From the NCBI GenBank assembly GCA_902597175.1, contig CACJWN010000002.1, positions 62,001 to 126,000 on the forward strand: a stretch of DNA of 64,000 nucleotides, given 5' to 3'. The position numbers and the translations under genes were made by a program. Of this stretch, positions 19,763 to 28,045 are shown in pieces. Numbering within the stretch: position 1 is the first letter of the stretch; each line of letters begins with the position of its first letter. The stretch is from an uncultured Pelagibacteraceae bacterium. Lineage in GTDB: Bacteria > Pseudomonadota > Alphaproteobacteria > Pelagibacterales > Pelagibacteraceae. The notes under the pieces are model-generated. The model worked only from the letters and a program-made list of their open reading frames with translations, was not told the DNA's origin and did not search any database.

Positions 19763-21187
19763 TTATTTAGATAAAAGCTTACTTAATTTAGAGATATCTT
19801 TTACTTTTTCAAGATTTCTCACCAATTCGATAAGGGCTTTTGATTTTTTTGATGGCCACTTGGCGAACTCACAACAACCTAAAAATTTGTCTGCAACTTC
19901 ATCGTAAGACATTGGAATCATAGGGCTTCCTTTACCAAAATCTCCACGACCAGATATTTTCTTTCCATTTTTTAAATAAATATCAATTATTGTAGTCATT
20001 TTGTCGTATCCAGCTGCCTCAGCAACTTTGTTCTTATAAAAATTTACTTTTCTAAGCATTTGCTGAACATCTGGTTTGTTTATTCTTTTGTCTTGATACT
20101 CAGGGATATAAGCACGTCTTTGCACCAAAAGGATAGCCATCGAATATTCCATACTAAACTTCGCTTGGAATTCATTGGTAGGTCTATGGTGGATTAAAGC
20201 GTTTTGCATATTATGGTTAGTGCCTACATCAACCTTAACAACTTCATTTGGCTTAATGTCATGTTTTAAAATTAACTCAAGCATTTTCGTCATTCCCGGA
20301 TGTGTTAATGAACCACAAGGGTGAGGTTTAATTGAAACACCAGGTTTCGAAAAAGTCCATGGTCTTCCGAGCTGGCCTTTTACTGAATTTAAATTGTAGC
20401 CTCCACCATGAGCTTGGAAAAACCCTCTTGGTGACTCCAAAATTTTATCAGTTGCTGACCATCCAAAACCAACTAAGTCGCATGCAACGACGCCACTTTC
20501 AGCAGCTCTCCCTGCATGTAATGGTTTTGTCATTGTACCAAAATTTTCTCTTAAGCCAGCACTCATTGTAGCTGCTATAGCTAAAGATTGTTGGATTTGA
20601 GATACATTATAACCTCTAATTTTTGCAGCAGCAGCAGCAGAGGCTAAAGTCCCGCAAGTTGCTGTCGAATGAAAACCATGTTGATAGTGCCTTGGCGACA
20701 TTGCTTCAGAAACCTTACATTCAACATCCACACCAATTAAATATGCGTTTAAAAAAGCTTTACCATTAATTTTTTTTAACTCTCCCTCAGCAAAAGCACT
20801 TGGTAAACAAGGGGCAGTTGGATGTGTTAACAAGCCATAAACTCTATCTTTTTGAACAGCTAATTGAGTATCGTCATAATCATCAGAGTGTATCCCGGTG
20901 CCATTGGCTAGTGCAGCAAATCGAGATGTCACTTTCATTTTTGAACCAATTACAGTAGCTCTTCCTTTTGCAGAGTTATTTTTAATATGTTTAAATAAAT
21001 AATCTCCAGTTCTTGCTACTGATCCTGATAAAGCTAACCCGAAACCATCTAAAATGTGTTTTTTAGCTAACTCAACAACGTTTTTAGGAATTGATTGATA
21101 CTTATTTTTTTTAACAAATTCAGCAACGTACTTTGTAAGGTTTTTTCCTTTATCTGATTTAATATTTGGTGTGTAAGCTTTTCCCAT
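19763..21187 (-). CDS. MmgE/PrpD family protein
   Basis: GIHSDDYDDTQLAVQ...LTHPTAPCLPSAFAEGE, GFHSTATCGTLASAAAAAK. Confidence 0.9.
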   Translation of the reverse strand: MGKAYTPNIKSDKGKNLTKYVAEFVKKNKYQSIPKNVVELAKKHILDGFGLALSGSVARTGDYLFKHIKNNSAKGRATVIGSKMKVTSRFAALANGTGIHSDDYDDTQLAVQKDRVYGLLTHPTAPCLPSAFAEGELKKINGKAFLNAYLIGVDVECKVSEAMSPRHYQHGFHSTATCGTLASAAAAAKIRGYNVSQIQQSLAIAATMSAGLRENFGTMTKPLHAGRAAESGVVACDLVGFGWSATDKILESPRGFFQAHGGGYNLNSVKGQLGRPWTFSKPGVSIKPHPCGSLTHPGMTKMLELILKHDIKPNEVVKVDVGTNHNMQNALIHHRPTNEFQAKFSMEYSMAILLVQRRAYIPEYQDKRINKPDVQQMLRKVNFYKNKVAEAAGYDKMTTIIDIYLKNGKKISGRGDFGKGSPMIPMSYDEVADKFLGCCEFAKWPSKKSKALIELVRNLEKVKDISKLSKLLSK

Positions 21188-21240
21188 AACAATTTGTAGT
21201 GATTTCTTAGTTCAGCAAAAAAATTATAGATTGTCAACAA

Positions 21241-21257
21241 ATTTTATAATATAAAAT
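21241..21257. promoter_or_regulatory. Candidate IclR-type operator palindrome (site B)
   Basis: ATTTTATAATATAAAAT, 14/17 identical to site A, in divergent promoter region. Confidence 0.55.
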
Positions 21258-21261
21258 GTCT

Positions 21262-21278
21262 GTTTCACAATGCAAAAC
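21262..21278. promoter_or_regulatory. Candidate IclR-type operator palindrome (site C)
   Basis: GTTTCACAATGCAAAAC, 14/17 identical to site A, centre 21 bp from site B and immediately upstream of ATG 21281. Confidence 0.55.
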
Positions 21279-21280
21279 AC

Positions 21281-21958
21281 ATGAGCAACATTAAAGTTCT
21301 AGACAAAACTTTTCAGATTTTAAATTCATTTGATGATGCTAATAAAAGTGTTTCTTTAAAAGAACTTTCCTCAACTACAAAGCTTAATAAATCTACAATT
21401 TTGAGGATCTGTAACTCACTAATTAAATACAATTTTTTAATCAAAAATGAAGTTAATGGTAGCTATCGTTTAGGACCAGGCAGTTGGAAATTAGGTTCAA
21501 TTTACAACTCAAACTTTAAATCGGGAGAAGAGATAAGGTCAATACTAAATAGAATATTAGAAGCCACAGGTCAATCAGCTGGGTATTGGGTAAAAGCAGG
21601 TAGTAAAAAAGTTTGTTTGTATAGAGTAAACTCAAAGTCGGAACTTAACCATTATGTAGTTGAAGGGACTACATTTGAGTTAAAATCGGCTACTGGAAAA
21701 GTAATAAAAGCTTATACTCAAAATGATCAAGAGCTTAAAAATTTGATAAATAAAAAAGGTTATATTTATACTGCAGGAGAAAGATTGGATAACATAGCAA
21801 GTGTCGCTGTTCCAATATTTAACAATAAGGAAAATTTTACCGGTACATTAAGTATATCTGGTTGGAGACAATTTTTTACAAATAAATCAGTAGCAAAATT
21901 TCATAAAATTTTATCCGGGTATCAAAATCAAATGAAAAGACTTGTATCTAATGAATAA
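21281..21958 (+). CDS. IclR family transcriptional regulator
   Basis: N-terminal wHTH (TFQILNSFDDANKSVSLKELSSTTKLNKSTILRICNSLIKYNFL), IclR effector domain with SVAVPIFN. Confidence 0.92.
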   Translation: MSNIKVLDKTFQILNSFDDANKSVSLKELSSTTKLNKSTILRICNSLIKYNFLIKNEVNGSYRLGPGSWKLGSIYNSNFKSGEEIRSILNRILEATGQSAGYWVKAGSKKVCLYRVNSKSELNHYVVEGTTFELKSATGKVIKAYTQNDQELKNLINKKGYIYTAGERLDNIASVAVPIFNNKENFTGTLSISGWRQFFTNKSVAKFHKILSGYQNQMKRLVSNE

Positions 21959-22793
21959 AAAAACTCAAACATTAAAAAAGTATTTTAATGATAAAAAATC
22001 TTATAAAATCCCGACTTGCCATGACCCTCTTTCTATTAAGTTAATTGAAAAAAAGGGTTTTAAAATTGGATTTATAGGAGGTTTCGCACTCTCATCTGCT
22101 AGCTTTGGATATCCGGACGCTAGTGTAATTTCTAGAAAAGAACTTGTTGAATCGACTAAACTAATTTGCAATCAATCAAAAATTCCAATTATTGTAGATG
22201 CTGATACTGGTTTTGGAGATTTGAAGAATGTTTTTAAAACAGTTAAGGATCTTTCGCACGCCGGTGCATCGGCTTTAATTCTAGAAGATCAGGTATTTCC
22301 AAAAATATGTGCCTTAACAGATAAAGTAAAATTGCTAGATATGAAAAATGCATCAAAAAGAATTAAGACAGCAATTAAAGCCTCTAAAAAAACAAAAGGT
22401 ATTTTAATAATAGCAAGAACTGATGCTTTAACTAACAATTCAATCAAAGAAGCTGTAAATAGAGCAAATTTATATAAAAAATTAGGAGCTGATGCCATTT
22501 TTATTACAGGGATTAATAATACTAAGCAAGCAGATATAATTTCTAAAGAAGTTAAAAACATACCACTTTTTATAAATATCACAGAAAAAATTAAATTTAA
22601 TACGAATAAAATTAAAAAGAGTAGCTTTAAGTTTATTTTATATTCTCAACAGGTGCTAAATAGCTATGTCGACTCAACAAATCAAACACTTGACTTAATT
22701 AAAAAAAATAAAAACCCTAAATTCAAAAACAAAGCAAGCGATACCCTTAATTTACTAGAATTAAAAAAATATCTAAAAATAAAACAAAATTAA
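21951..22793 (+). CDS. Isocitrate lyase/PEP mutase superfamily protein
   Basis: PIIVDADTGFGD, GASALILEDQVFPK, IIARTDAL motifs; ATG at 21951 overlaps the iclR stop. Confidence 0.87.
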   Translation: MNKKTQTLKKYFNDKKSYKIPTCHDPLSIKLIEKKGFKIGFIGGFALSSASFGYPDASVISRKELVESTKLICNQSKIPIIVDADTGFGDLKNVFKTVKDLSHAGASALILEDQVFPKICALTDKVKLLDMKNASKRIKTAIKASKKTKGILIIARTDALTNNSIKEAVNRANLYKKLGADAIFITGINNTKQADIISKEVKNIPLFINITEKIKFNTNKIKKSSFKFILYSQQVLNSYVDSTNQTLDLIKKNKNPKFKNKASDTLNLLELKKYLKIKQN

Positions 22794-22795
22794 TT

Positions 22796-23854
22796 ATGAA
22801 AAATTATTATTTAGCAATGAAGAGAAGTTATAAGAGTATCTTAATAGGTATCTTAGGGGGCTATCTTGCTACATTAATAAATTTACCTTTACCATGGCTT
22901 TTAGGAGCTTTGTTGTTAAATCTTGTAGTATCTTTTACCAGTTACAAAATTACTTTTGATAAAAAAATTTTTCTTCCTGTTTTATTAATAATTGGTGTAA
23001 TACTTGCTGGATCATTTAATATCTCATTATTATATAAAATCCATCTTTGGATATATTCTTCTATCGCAATGATTATATGTACAATTGTTGGAACAGTAGT
23101 TGTTGCATTTTATTTTGTAAAAATTTGTAAATTTAAAAAATATGTTTCAACATTGGCTGCTTTACCTGGCGCATTTGTTGTTATATCAACTGCAATTAGC
23201 GATATTACAAATAATAAAAAAGAAAGAGGCCAAGTAGTTATTCCTCAAGCTACTAGAGTATTATTTGTTGTTCTTTTCTTGCCTTTTATATTTGTAACCC
23301 AAATAGGCTATCAAGAAATAGACTCTTTTGGAAATATTGCTACATATAATTTAAGGTATTTTCTAGAAATAATTTTTTTAATTATTGTTTCCTTAATTGG
23401 AACAAAAGTTTTAGAAAAATTTAGAATACCATCTGCTCCAATACTAGCAGCAATGATAGTCGCTGGTTTTTTCTATACTCTAGAACTAACAACTGCACGT
23501 TTCCCCGATATTTTTATTAATGTAGCTTTAGTTTTTTTAGGATCTGCGATTGGGTGTAGATTAAGTGGTTTAGCACCGAAAGAAATATTATTTTTTTCTT
23601 TTCATGGCGCTATAATGTCAGCAATATTACTAGGTATTGCTGCTATTTTTGCTTACATTTTAAAAATATATTTAGGCTTTGACTTCATGGCTGCCTTTTT
23701 AAGTTTTGCTCCAGGAGGGCTTCATGAGGTAGTAGTTATAAGTGTTGCTTATGACATTGACCCATTATTTGTGACTTACCACCATTTTCTAAGAGTATTC
23801 TTTATAATTTTTTCTGTTCCATTTATTTTGAAGTTTTTGAGGAAAAAAAAATGA
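22796..23854 (+). CDS. AbrB family (putative ammonia monooxygenase-annotated) membrane protein
   Basis: Two duplicated halves, PLPWLLGALLLN and PSAPILAAMIVAGFFY, FAPGGLHEVVVISVAYDIDPLFVTYHHFLR. Confidence 0.82.
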   Translation: MKNYYLAMKRSYKSILIGILGGYLATLINLPLPWLLGALLLNLVVSFTSYKITFDKKIFLPVLLIIGVILAGSFNISLLYKIHLWIYSSIAMIICTIVGTVVVAFYFVKICKFKKYVSTLAALPGAFVVISTAISDITNNKKERGQVVIPQATRVLFVVLFLPFIFVTQIGYQEIDSFGNIATYNLRYFLEIIFLIIVSLIGTKVLEKFRIPSAPILAAMIVAGFFYTLELTTARFPDIFINVALVFLGSAIGCRLSGLAPKEILFFSFHGAIMSAILLGIAAIFAYILKIYLGFDFMAAFLSFAPGGLHEVVVISVAYDIDPLFVTYHHFLRVFFIIFSVPFILKFLRKKK

Positions 23855-23893
23855 AATTGCATTAACCTTTTCAAGATATAAAATGAAAACTGT

Positions 23894-25021
23894 ATGAATA
23901 AGAACTCAGAAATTAATCTCAAAGAACACAAAATTTTTTTTGTAGGCGGAAAAGTTCAAAAAGTAAAAGATAACAATATTCTTAAAGGAAAAATGTATGT
24001 TGAAAGCTTCATACCCGCAAAATCTAATAATAAAAATATAATCTTAATCCATGGTGGAGGTCAAAGTGGCTCAGGTTTTATTACTACTGCTGACGGAAGA
24101 AGAGGCTGGCTTCATGACTTTTTATCTCACGGTTATTCAGTTTACGTCGTTGACCAACCTGGTAGGGCAAGATCAGGCTATTCAAGCACTCTCTATGGTG
24201 AATATATGGATAGAGAAACTAATATAGAAGATGCGGAGAGAAGGTTCACAGCCATGGCAAAAAAAGGTAATTGGCCTCAAGCAAAATTACACAATCAGTG
24301 GCCTGGAAGTGGGTTGAGAGGAGATAAAATATTTGAGGAATATATGGCCTCTCAGGTCAATACGATGTCAGATCGAGTATATATCGAAGAAATGTCGAAG
24401 TTAGCACTCTCAGAACTCATTGATCTAGTTGGAGAAACTGTTGTCCTTGGCCATAGCCAAGGAGGACCTTTTTGTTGGTTAGCTGCAGATGTTAGACCAG
24501 ATAAAGTAAAAGCTTGTGTAGCTGTAGAGCCTAACGGGCCACCATTTTTTAATGTTTCGTATGGCGGTATTAAACATAGTCATTTAAATAAACAAACTTT
24601 TAAAAAAAATGATTTTGATAAAAAATGGTATCAAACAAGCCTAGAACCAGATAGACCCAACGGCATTACGTATTCACCCCTTACTTATGATCCACCATTG
24701 AAGGATAATGAAAAACTTATACCTAAAATTGATGAAAATAAGACTCCAGAAAATTTAGTGCAATGTTTTCTTCAAAAAGAACCTGCAAGAAAACTTGTCA
24801 ATCTTTCAAAAGTTAAAATCTTAATTTTAACAGCAGAAGCATCTTATCACTCCCCTTATGATCATGGGACTAGTAATTTTTTAAAACAAGCAGGAGTTAA
24901 GCATGATTTTATAAGATTAGAAGATAACAATATTAAAGGAAATGGACACATGATGATGCACGAAAAAAATAGCTCAGATATTGCAAATTTTATAAATCAA
25001 TGGATAAAAAAAGTATATTAA
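23894..25021 (+). CDS. Alpha/beta fold hydrolase
   Basis: IILIHGGGQSGSGF oxyanion region, VVLGHSQGGPF nucleophile elbow, C-terminal GNGHMMMHEK. Confidence 0.88.
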   Translation: MNKNSEINLKEHKIFFVGGKVQKVKDNNILKGKMYVESFIPAKSNNKNIILIHGGGQSGSGFITTADGRRGWLHDFLSHGYSVYVVDQPGRARSGYSSTLYGEYMDRETNIEDAERRFTAMAKKGNWPQAKLHNQWPGSGLRGDKIFEEYMASQVNTMSDRVYIEEMSKLALSELIDLVGETVVLGHSQGGPFCWLAADVRPDKVKACVAVEPNGPPFFNVSYGGIKHSHLNKQTFKKNDFDKKWYQTSLEPDRPNGITYSPLTYDPPLKDNEKLIPKIDENKTPENLVQCFLQKEPARKLVNLSKVKILILTAEASYHSPYDHGTSNFLKQAGVKHDFIRLEDNNIKGNGHMMMHEKNSSDIANFINQWIKKVY

Positions 25022-26277
25022 AAGAAAACGAAATCAGCGCTGAACAAACAATAAATCTTTTAAAAAATAATAAAAAAAATATCTCTTTTTTAGATATTAG
25101 AGAAAGAAAAGAATATGTTCATGGTTTTGCTTTTGGTTCGGTCAATTGTCCCCTCTCAAAATTTAAATATTTAATAAGAGAATTAGTTCCTGATTTAAAT
25201 ACTACACTAATACTAATTGGTTTAAAAAATAATATTCAAACAATTCAAATACAAAAAATACTCAAAAAAATGAGGTATCATAAATCGTTTATTGTAAAAG
25301 GGGATTATAAAAATTGGAAAAAACATAAATTTCCCTTTTGGGCGGGAGAATACACTTTTTCAAAAGCATTTGGTGAATGGATAGAAATTACCTCTAATAT
25401 AAAAAATTTATATGCTAAAGATCTCTATAAAATTCACAAAAAAAAACATAATTATTTACAAATTGATGCCAGACCTAAAAAAGAATTTGAAAAATTTTCT
25501 CTACCGCAATCAGTTCAATGTTCTGGAGGTGAATTACCTTGCTATATAAATAATAAAGAGAATTTAAGAAAAAATTATATTGTTCATTGTGCCGGTAGAA
25601 CAAGGAGTATTATTGCATACCAAACATTAAAGGATTTTGATTTTAATAATAAAAAATATGTTTTAAATGGTGGAACACAAAACTGGGTATTAAGTGGGTT
25701 TGACCGTAAATTTAAAAACCAATCAAAAATTAAATCTACAAAAATAAACTATAAAGATGATTTAAAATTAGCAAATAGCATTGCTAAAAAATTTCAGATC
25801 CCATTAACTCAGATAAAAAGCAAAAACACTAACTTACATAATTTTCAAATTCATTCTGAAATTAAAAATTTTAAAAAAATAGCTGGTTGGAAACAAGTTA
25901 ATGCAACGACACTAATACAAAGTACTGATAAATTTATATCATCAACAAATACTAAAGTTTTAATATTTTCTAACATTCCAAGTTCAGCTGTTTTTACTGT
26001 TATATGGTTGAGGCGAATGGGTTACCAAGCTATATGGCAGAAAAGTAATGCTCGTAAAATTAAAAAAACTTATAAATTAACAAAATCTGATCCCACTTAT
26101 TTCTTTCCAAAAAGGCACCTTGGAAACAAATCTGACTCGAAAGGCTATTTAAATTGGGAGCATACTTTAATACCAACAATTAAAAAATGGGGTTGTAAAA
26201 ATCCATGGGTATCTGCAAATCAAAAAAACTTAAGCAAAGTTCAACATTCATTGTATAAGATTTATAAAAATTTCTAA
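25000..26277 (+). CDS. Multi-domain rhodanese-like sulfurtransferase
   Basis: ISFLDIRERKEYVHGFAFGSVNCP, YLQIDARPKKEFEKFSLPQSVQCSGGELP, catalytic-like HCAGRTRS loop in the second domain. Confidence 0.83.
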   Translation: MDKKSILKENEISAEQTINLLKNNKKNISFLDIRERKEYVHGFAFGSVNCPLSKFKYLIRELVPDLNTTLILIGLKNNIQTIQIQKILKKMRYHKSFIVKGDYKNWKKHKFPFWAGEYTFSKAFGEWIEITSNIKNLYAKDLYKIHKKKHNYLQIDARPKKEFEKFSLPQSVQCSGGELPCYINNKENLRKNYIVHCAGRTRSIIAYQTLKDFDFNNKKYVLNGGTQNWVLSGFDRKFKNQSKIKSTKINYKDDLKLANSIAKKFQIPLTQIKSKNTNLHNFQIHSEIKNFKKIAGWKQVNATTLIQSTDKFISSTNTKVLIFSNIPSSAVFTVIWLRRMGYQAIWQKSNARKIKKTYKLTKSDPTYFFPKRHLGNKSDSKGYLNWEHTLIPTIKKWGCKNPWVSANQKNLSKVQHSLYKIYKNF

Positions 26278-26365
26278 GTGATTTAAATTATTGTAATTTT
26301 TCAGCAACCTCATTGGGTAAAAATCTTCTTTATTATTGTAATAAGCTTATATATCTTAATTTCTT

Positions 26366-27130
26366 ATGATTTTAGGCTTTATTGGAACAGGAAAAATATC
26401 TTCTTCTATTATTTATGGTATTTTTAAATCTAAATTAAAAGTTAAGAAGATTTATATATCTTCAAGAAACGCTAAAATATCAAATAAACTAAAAAAAAAA
26501 TTTAGGTTAATTCAAGTAGTAAAAAATAATCAAGAAATAATAGATAAATCTTCTGTAATTTTTTTAGGTATAACGCCAAATGTAGGAAATAAAATTTTAC
26601 ATAAACTCTCTTTTTCAAAACATAAGAAAATAATAAGTCTTATATCTACAATTAATTTAATTAAGTTAAAAAAAATTATAAATAATAAGAATATAGTAAG
26701 AGCTATTCCTTTACCTCCAATAGAGATTAAAAAGGGCCCAATAATTATTTGTCCTCCAAGTAAATTTGCAAAGAATATTTTTAAACACTTAGGCAACGTT
26801 TTAGAAATTAAAAATGAAAAACTAAGTTATAAGTTTTGGTCAACTGCATCTTTGATGGCTGCTTATTATGAAATTTTGAACACAAGTTCTAAATGGCTTG
26901 TTAAAAAGGGGATCAATAAAAAATTTGCTGACACTTATGTAGCTGAATTGTTTTTCGCTTTAAGTCAGGATGCTCTTAATAAATCATCTCAAGGATTTAA
27001 AAAACTCGTAGCGGACTCACAAACCCCAAAAGGCTTAAATATGCAGGTTCTTAATGAATTGAAAAAAGGAAAATTCTTTACTAAGTTCTCCAAAGCTCTT
27101 GAAAATGTAAATAAAAGAGTGAGTAAGTAA
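26366..27130 (+). CDS. NAD(P)-binding protein, pyrroline-5-carboxylate reductase (ProC)-like
   Basis: MILGFIGTGKISSSIIYGI, AIPLPP, ProC-like C-terminal helical region. Confidence 0.72.
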   Translation: MILGFIGTGKISSSIIYGIFKSKLKVKKIYISSRNAKISNKLKKKFRLIQVVKNNQEIIDKSSVIFLGITPNVGNKILHKLSFSKHKKIISLISTINLIKLKKIINNKNIVRAIPLPPIEIKKGPIIICPPSKFAKNIFKHLGNVLEIKNEKLSYKFWSTASLMAAYYEILNTSSKWLVKKGINKKFADTYVAELFFALSQDALNKSSQGFKKLVADSQTPKGLNMQVLNELKKGKFFTKFSKALENVNKRVSK

Positions 27131-27133
27131 ATC

Positions 27134-28045
27134 ATGGAATATTTTATACAACAATTAGTTAATGGGATTACTTTAGGTTCAATTTATGGACTTATAGCAA
27201 TTGGTTACACCATGGTTTATGGAATTATTGGAATGATTAATTTTGCTCATGGAGATATTTTTATGATCGGAGCTTTTGTTGCTTTAATTTCATTTATAAT
27301 CTTTGGTTTAACTGGAGTGGCACTACCAATTATTTTACTTTTAGTTTTACTTATAGCTATGCTTTTCACAGCTTGTTATGGATGGACTGTTGAAAAATTA
27401 GCTTATAAACCATTAAGAGGATCTTTCAGATTAGCTCCACTTATTTCTGCATTAGGTATGTCAATTGTTTTACAAAACTATGTTCAAGTAGCTCAAGGAG
27501 CTAGAGTAAAGCCTATGCAGCCGTTGATAAGTGGTGGTTTGGAATTTTTTAAAAATTCTGAGTTTATTGTTACAGTTAGTTATCTTCAAATTTTTATCGT
27601 TATCTTAACAATAATTTTAATGGGTATTTTTACTTATCTAATTACAAAAACAGATTTAGGAAGAGCTCAGAGAGCTTGTGAACAAGATAGAACAATGACA
27701 GCATTACTAGGAATTAATGTTGATAGAACAATATCTATAACGTTTATCATTGGATCTTCATTAGCTTCAGTAGCTGGAATGATGTTTGTTCTTTATTACG
27801 GTGTAATTGATTTTTATATTGGGTTTTTAGCAGGGATAAAAGCTTTTACCGCTGCAGTGCTAGGTGGAATTGGTTCTTTGCCTGGAGCAATGTTAGGTGG
27901 ATTGTTAATTGGTTTAATTGAAACAATGTGGTCTGGATATGTTTCAATAGAATACAAAGATGTTGCAGCTTTTAGTGTTCTAATTATAGTTTTAATTTTC
28001 TTTCCAACTGGATTTCTTGGAAAACCTGATATCGAGAAAGTTTAA
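27134..28045 (+). CDS. livH: Branched-chain amino acid-type ABC transporter permease LivH
   Basis: QLVNGITLGSIYGLIAIGYTMVYGIIGMINFAHGDIFMIGAF. Confidence 0.93.
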   Translation: MEYFIQQLVNGITLGSIYGLIAIGYTMVYGIIGMINFAHGDIFMIGAFVALISFIIFGLTGVALPIILLLVLLIAMLFTACYGWTVEKLAYKPLRGSFRLAPLISALGMSIVLQNYVQVAQGARVKPMQPLISGGLEFFKNSEFIVTVSYLQIFIVILTIILMGIFTYLITKTDLGRAQRACEQDRTMTALLGINVDRTISITFIIGSSLASVAGMMFVLYYGVIDFYIGFLAGIKAFTAAVLGGIGSLPGAMLGGLLIGLIETMWSGYVSIEYKDVAAFSVLIIVLIFFPTGFLGKPDIEKV

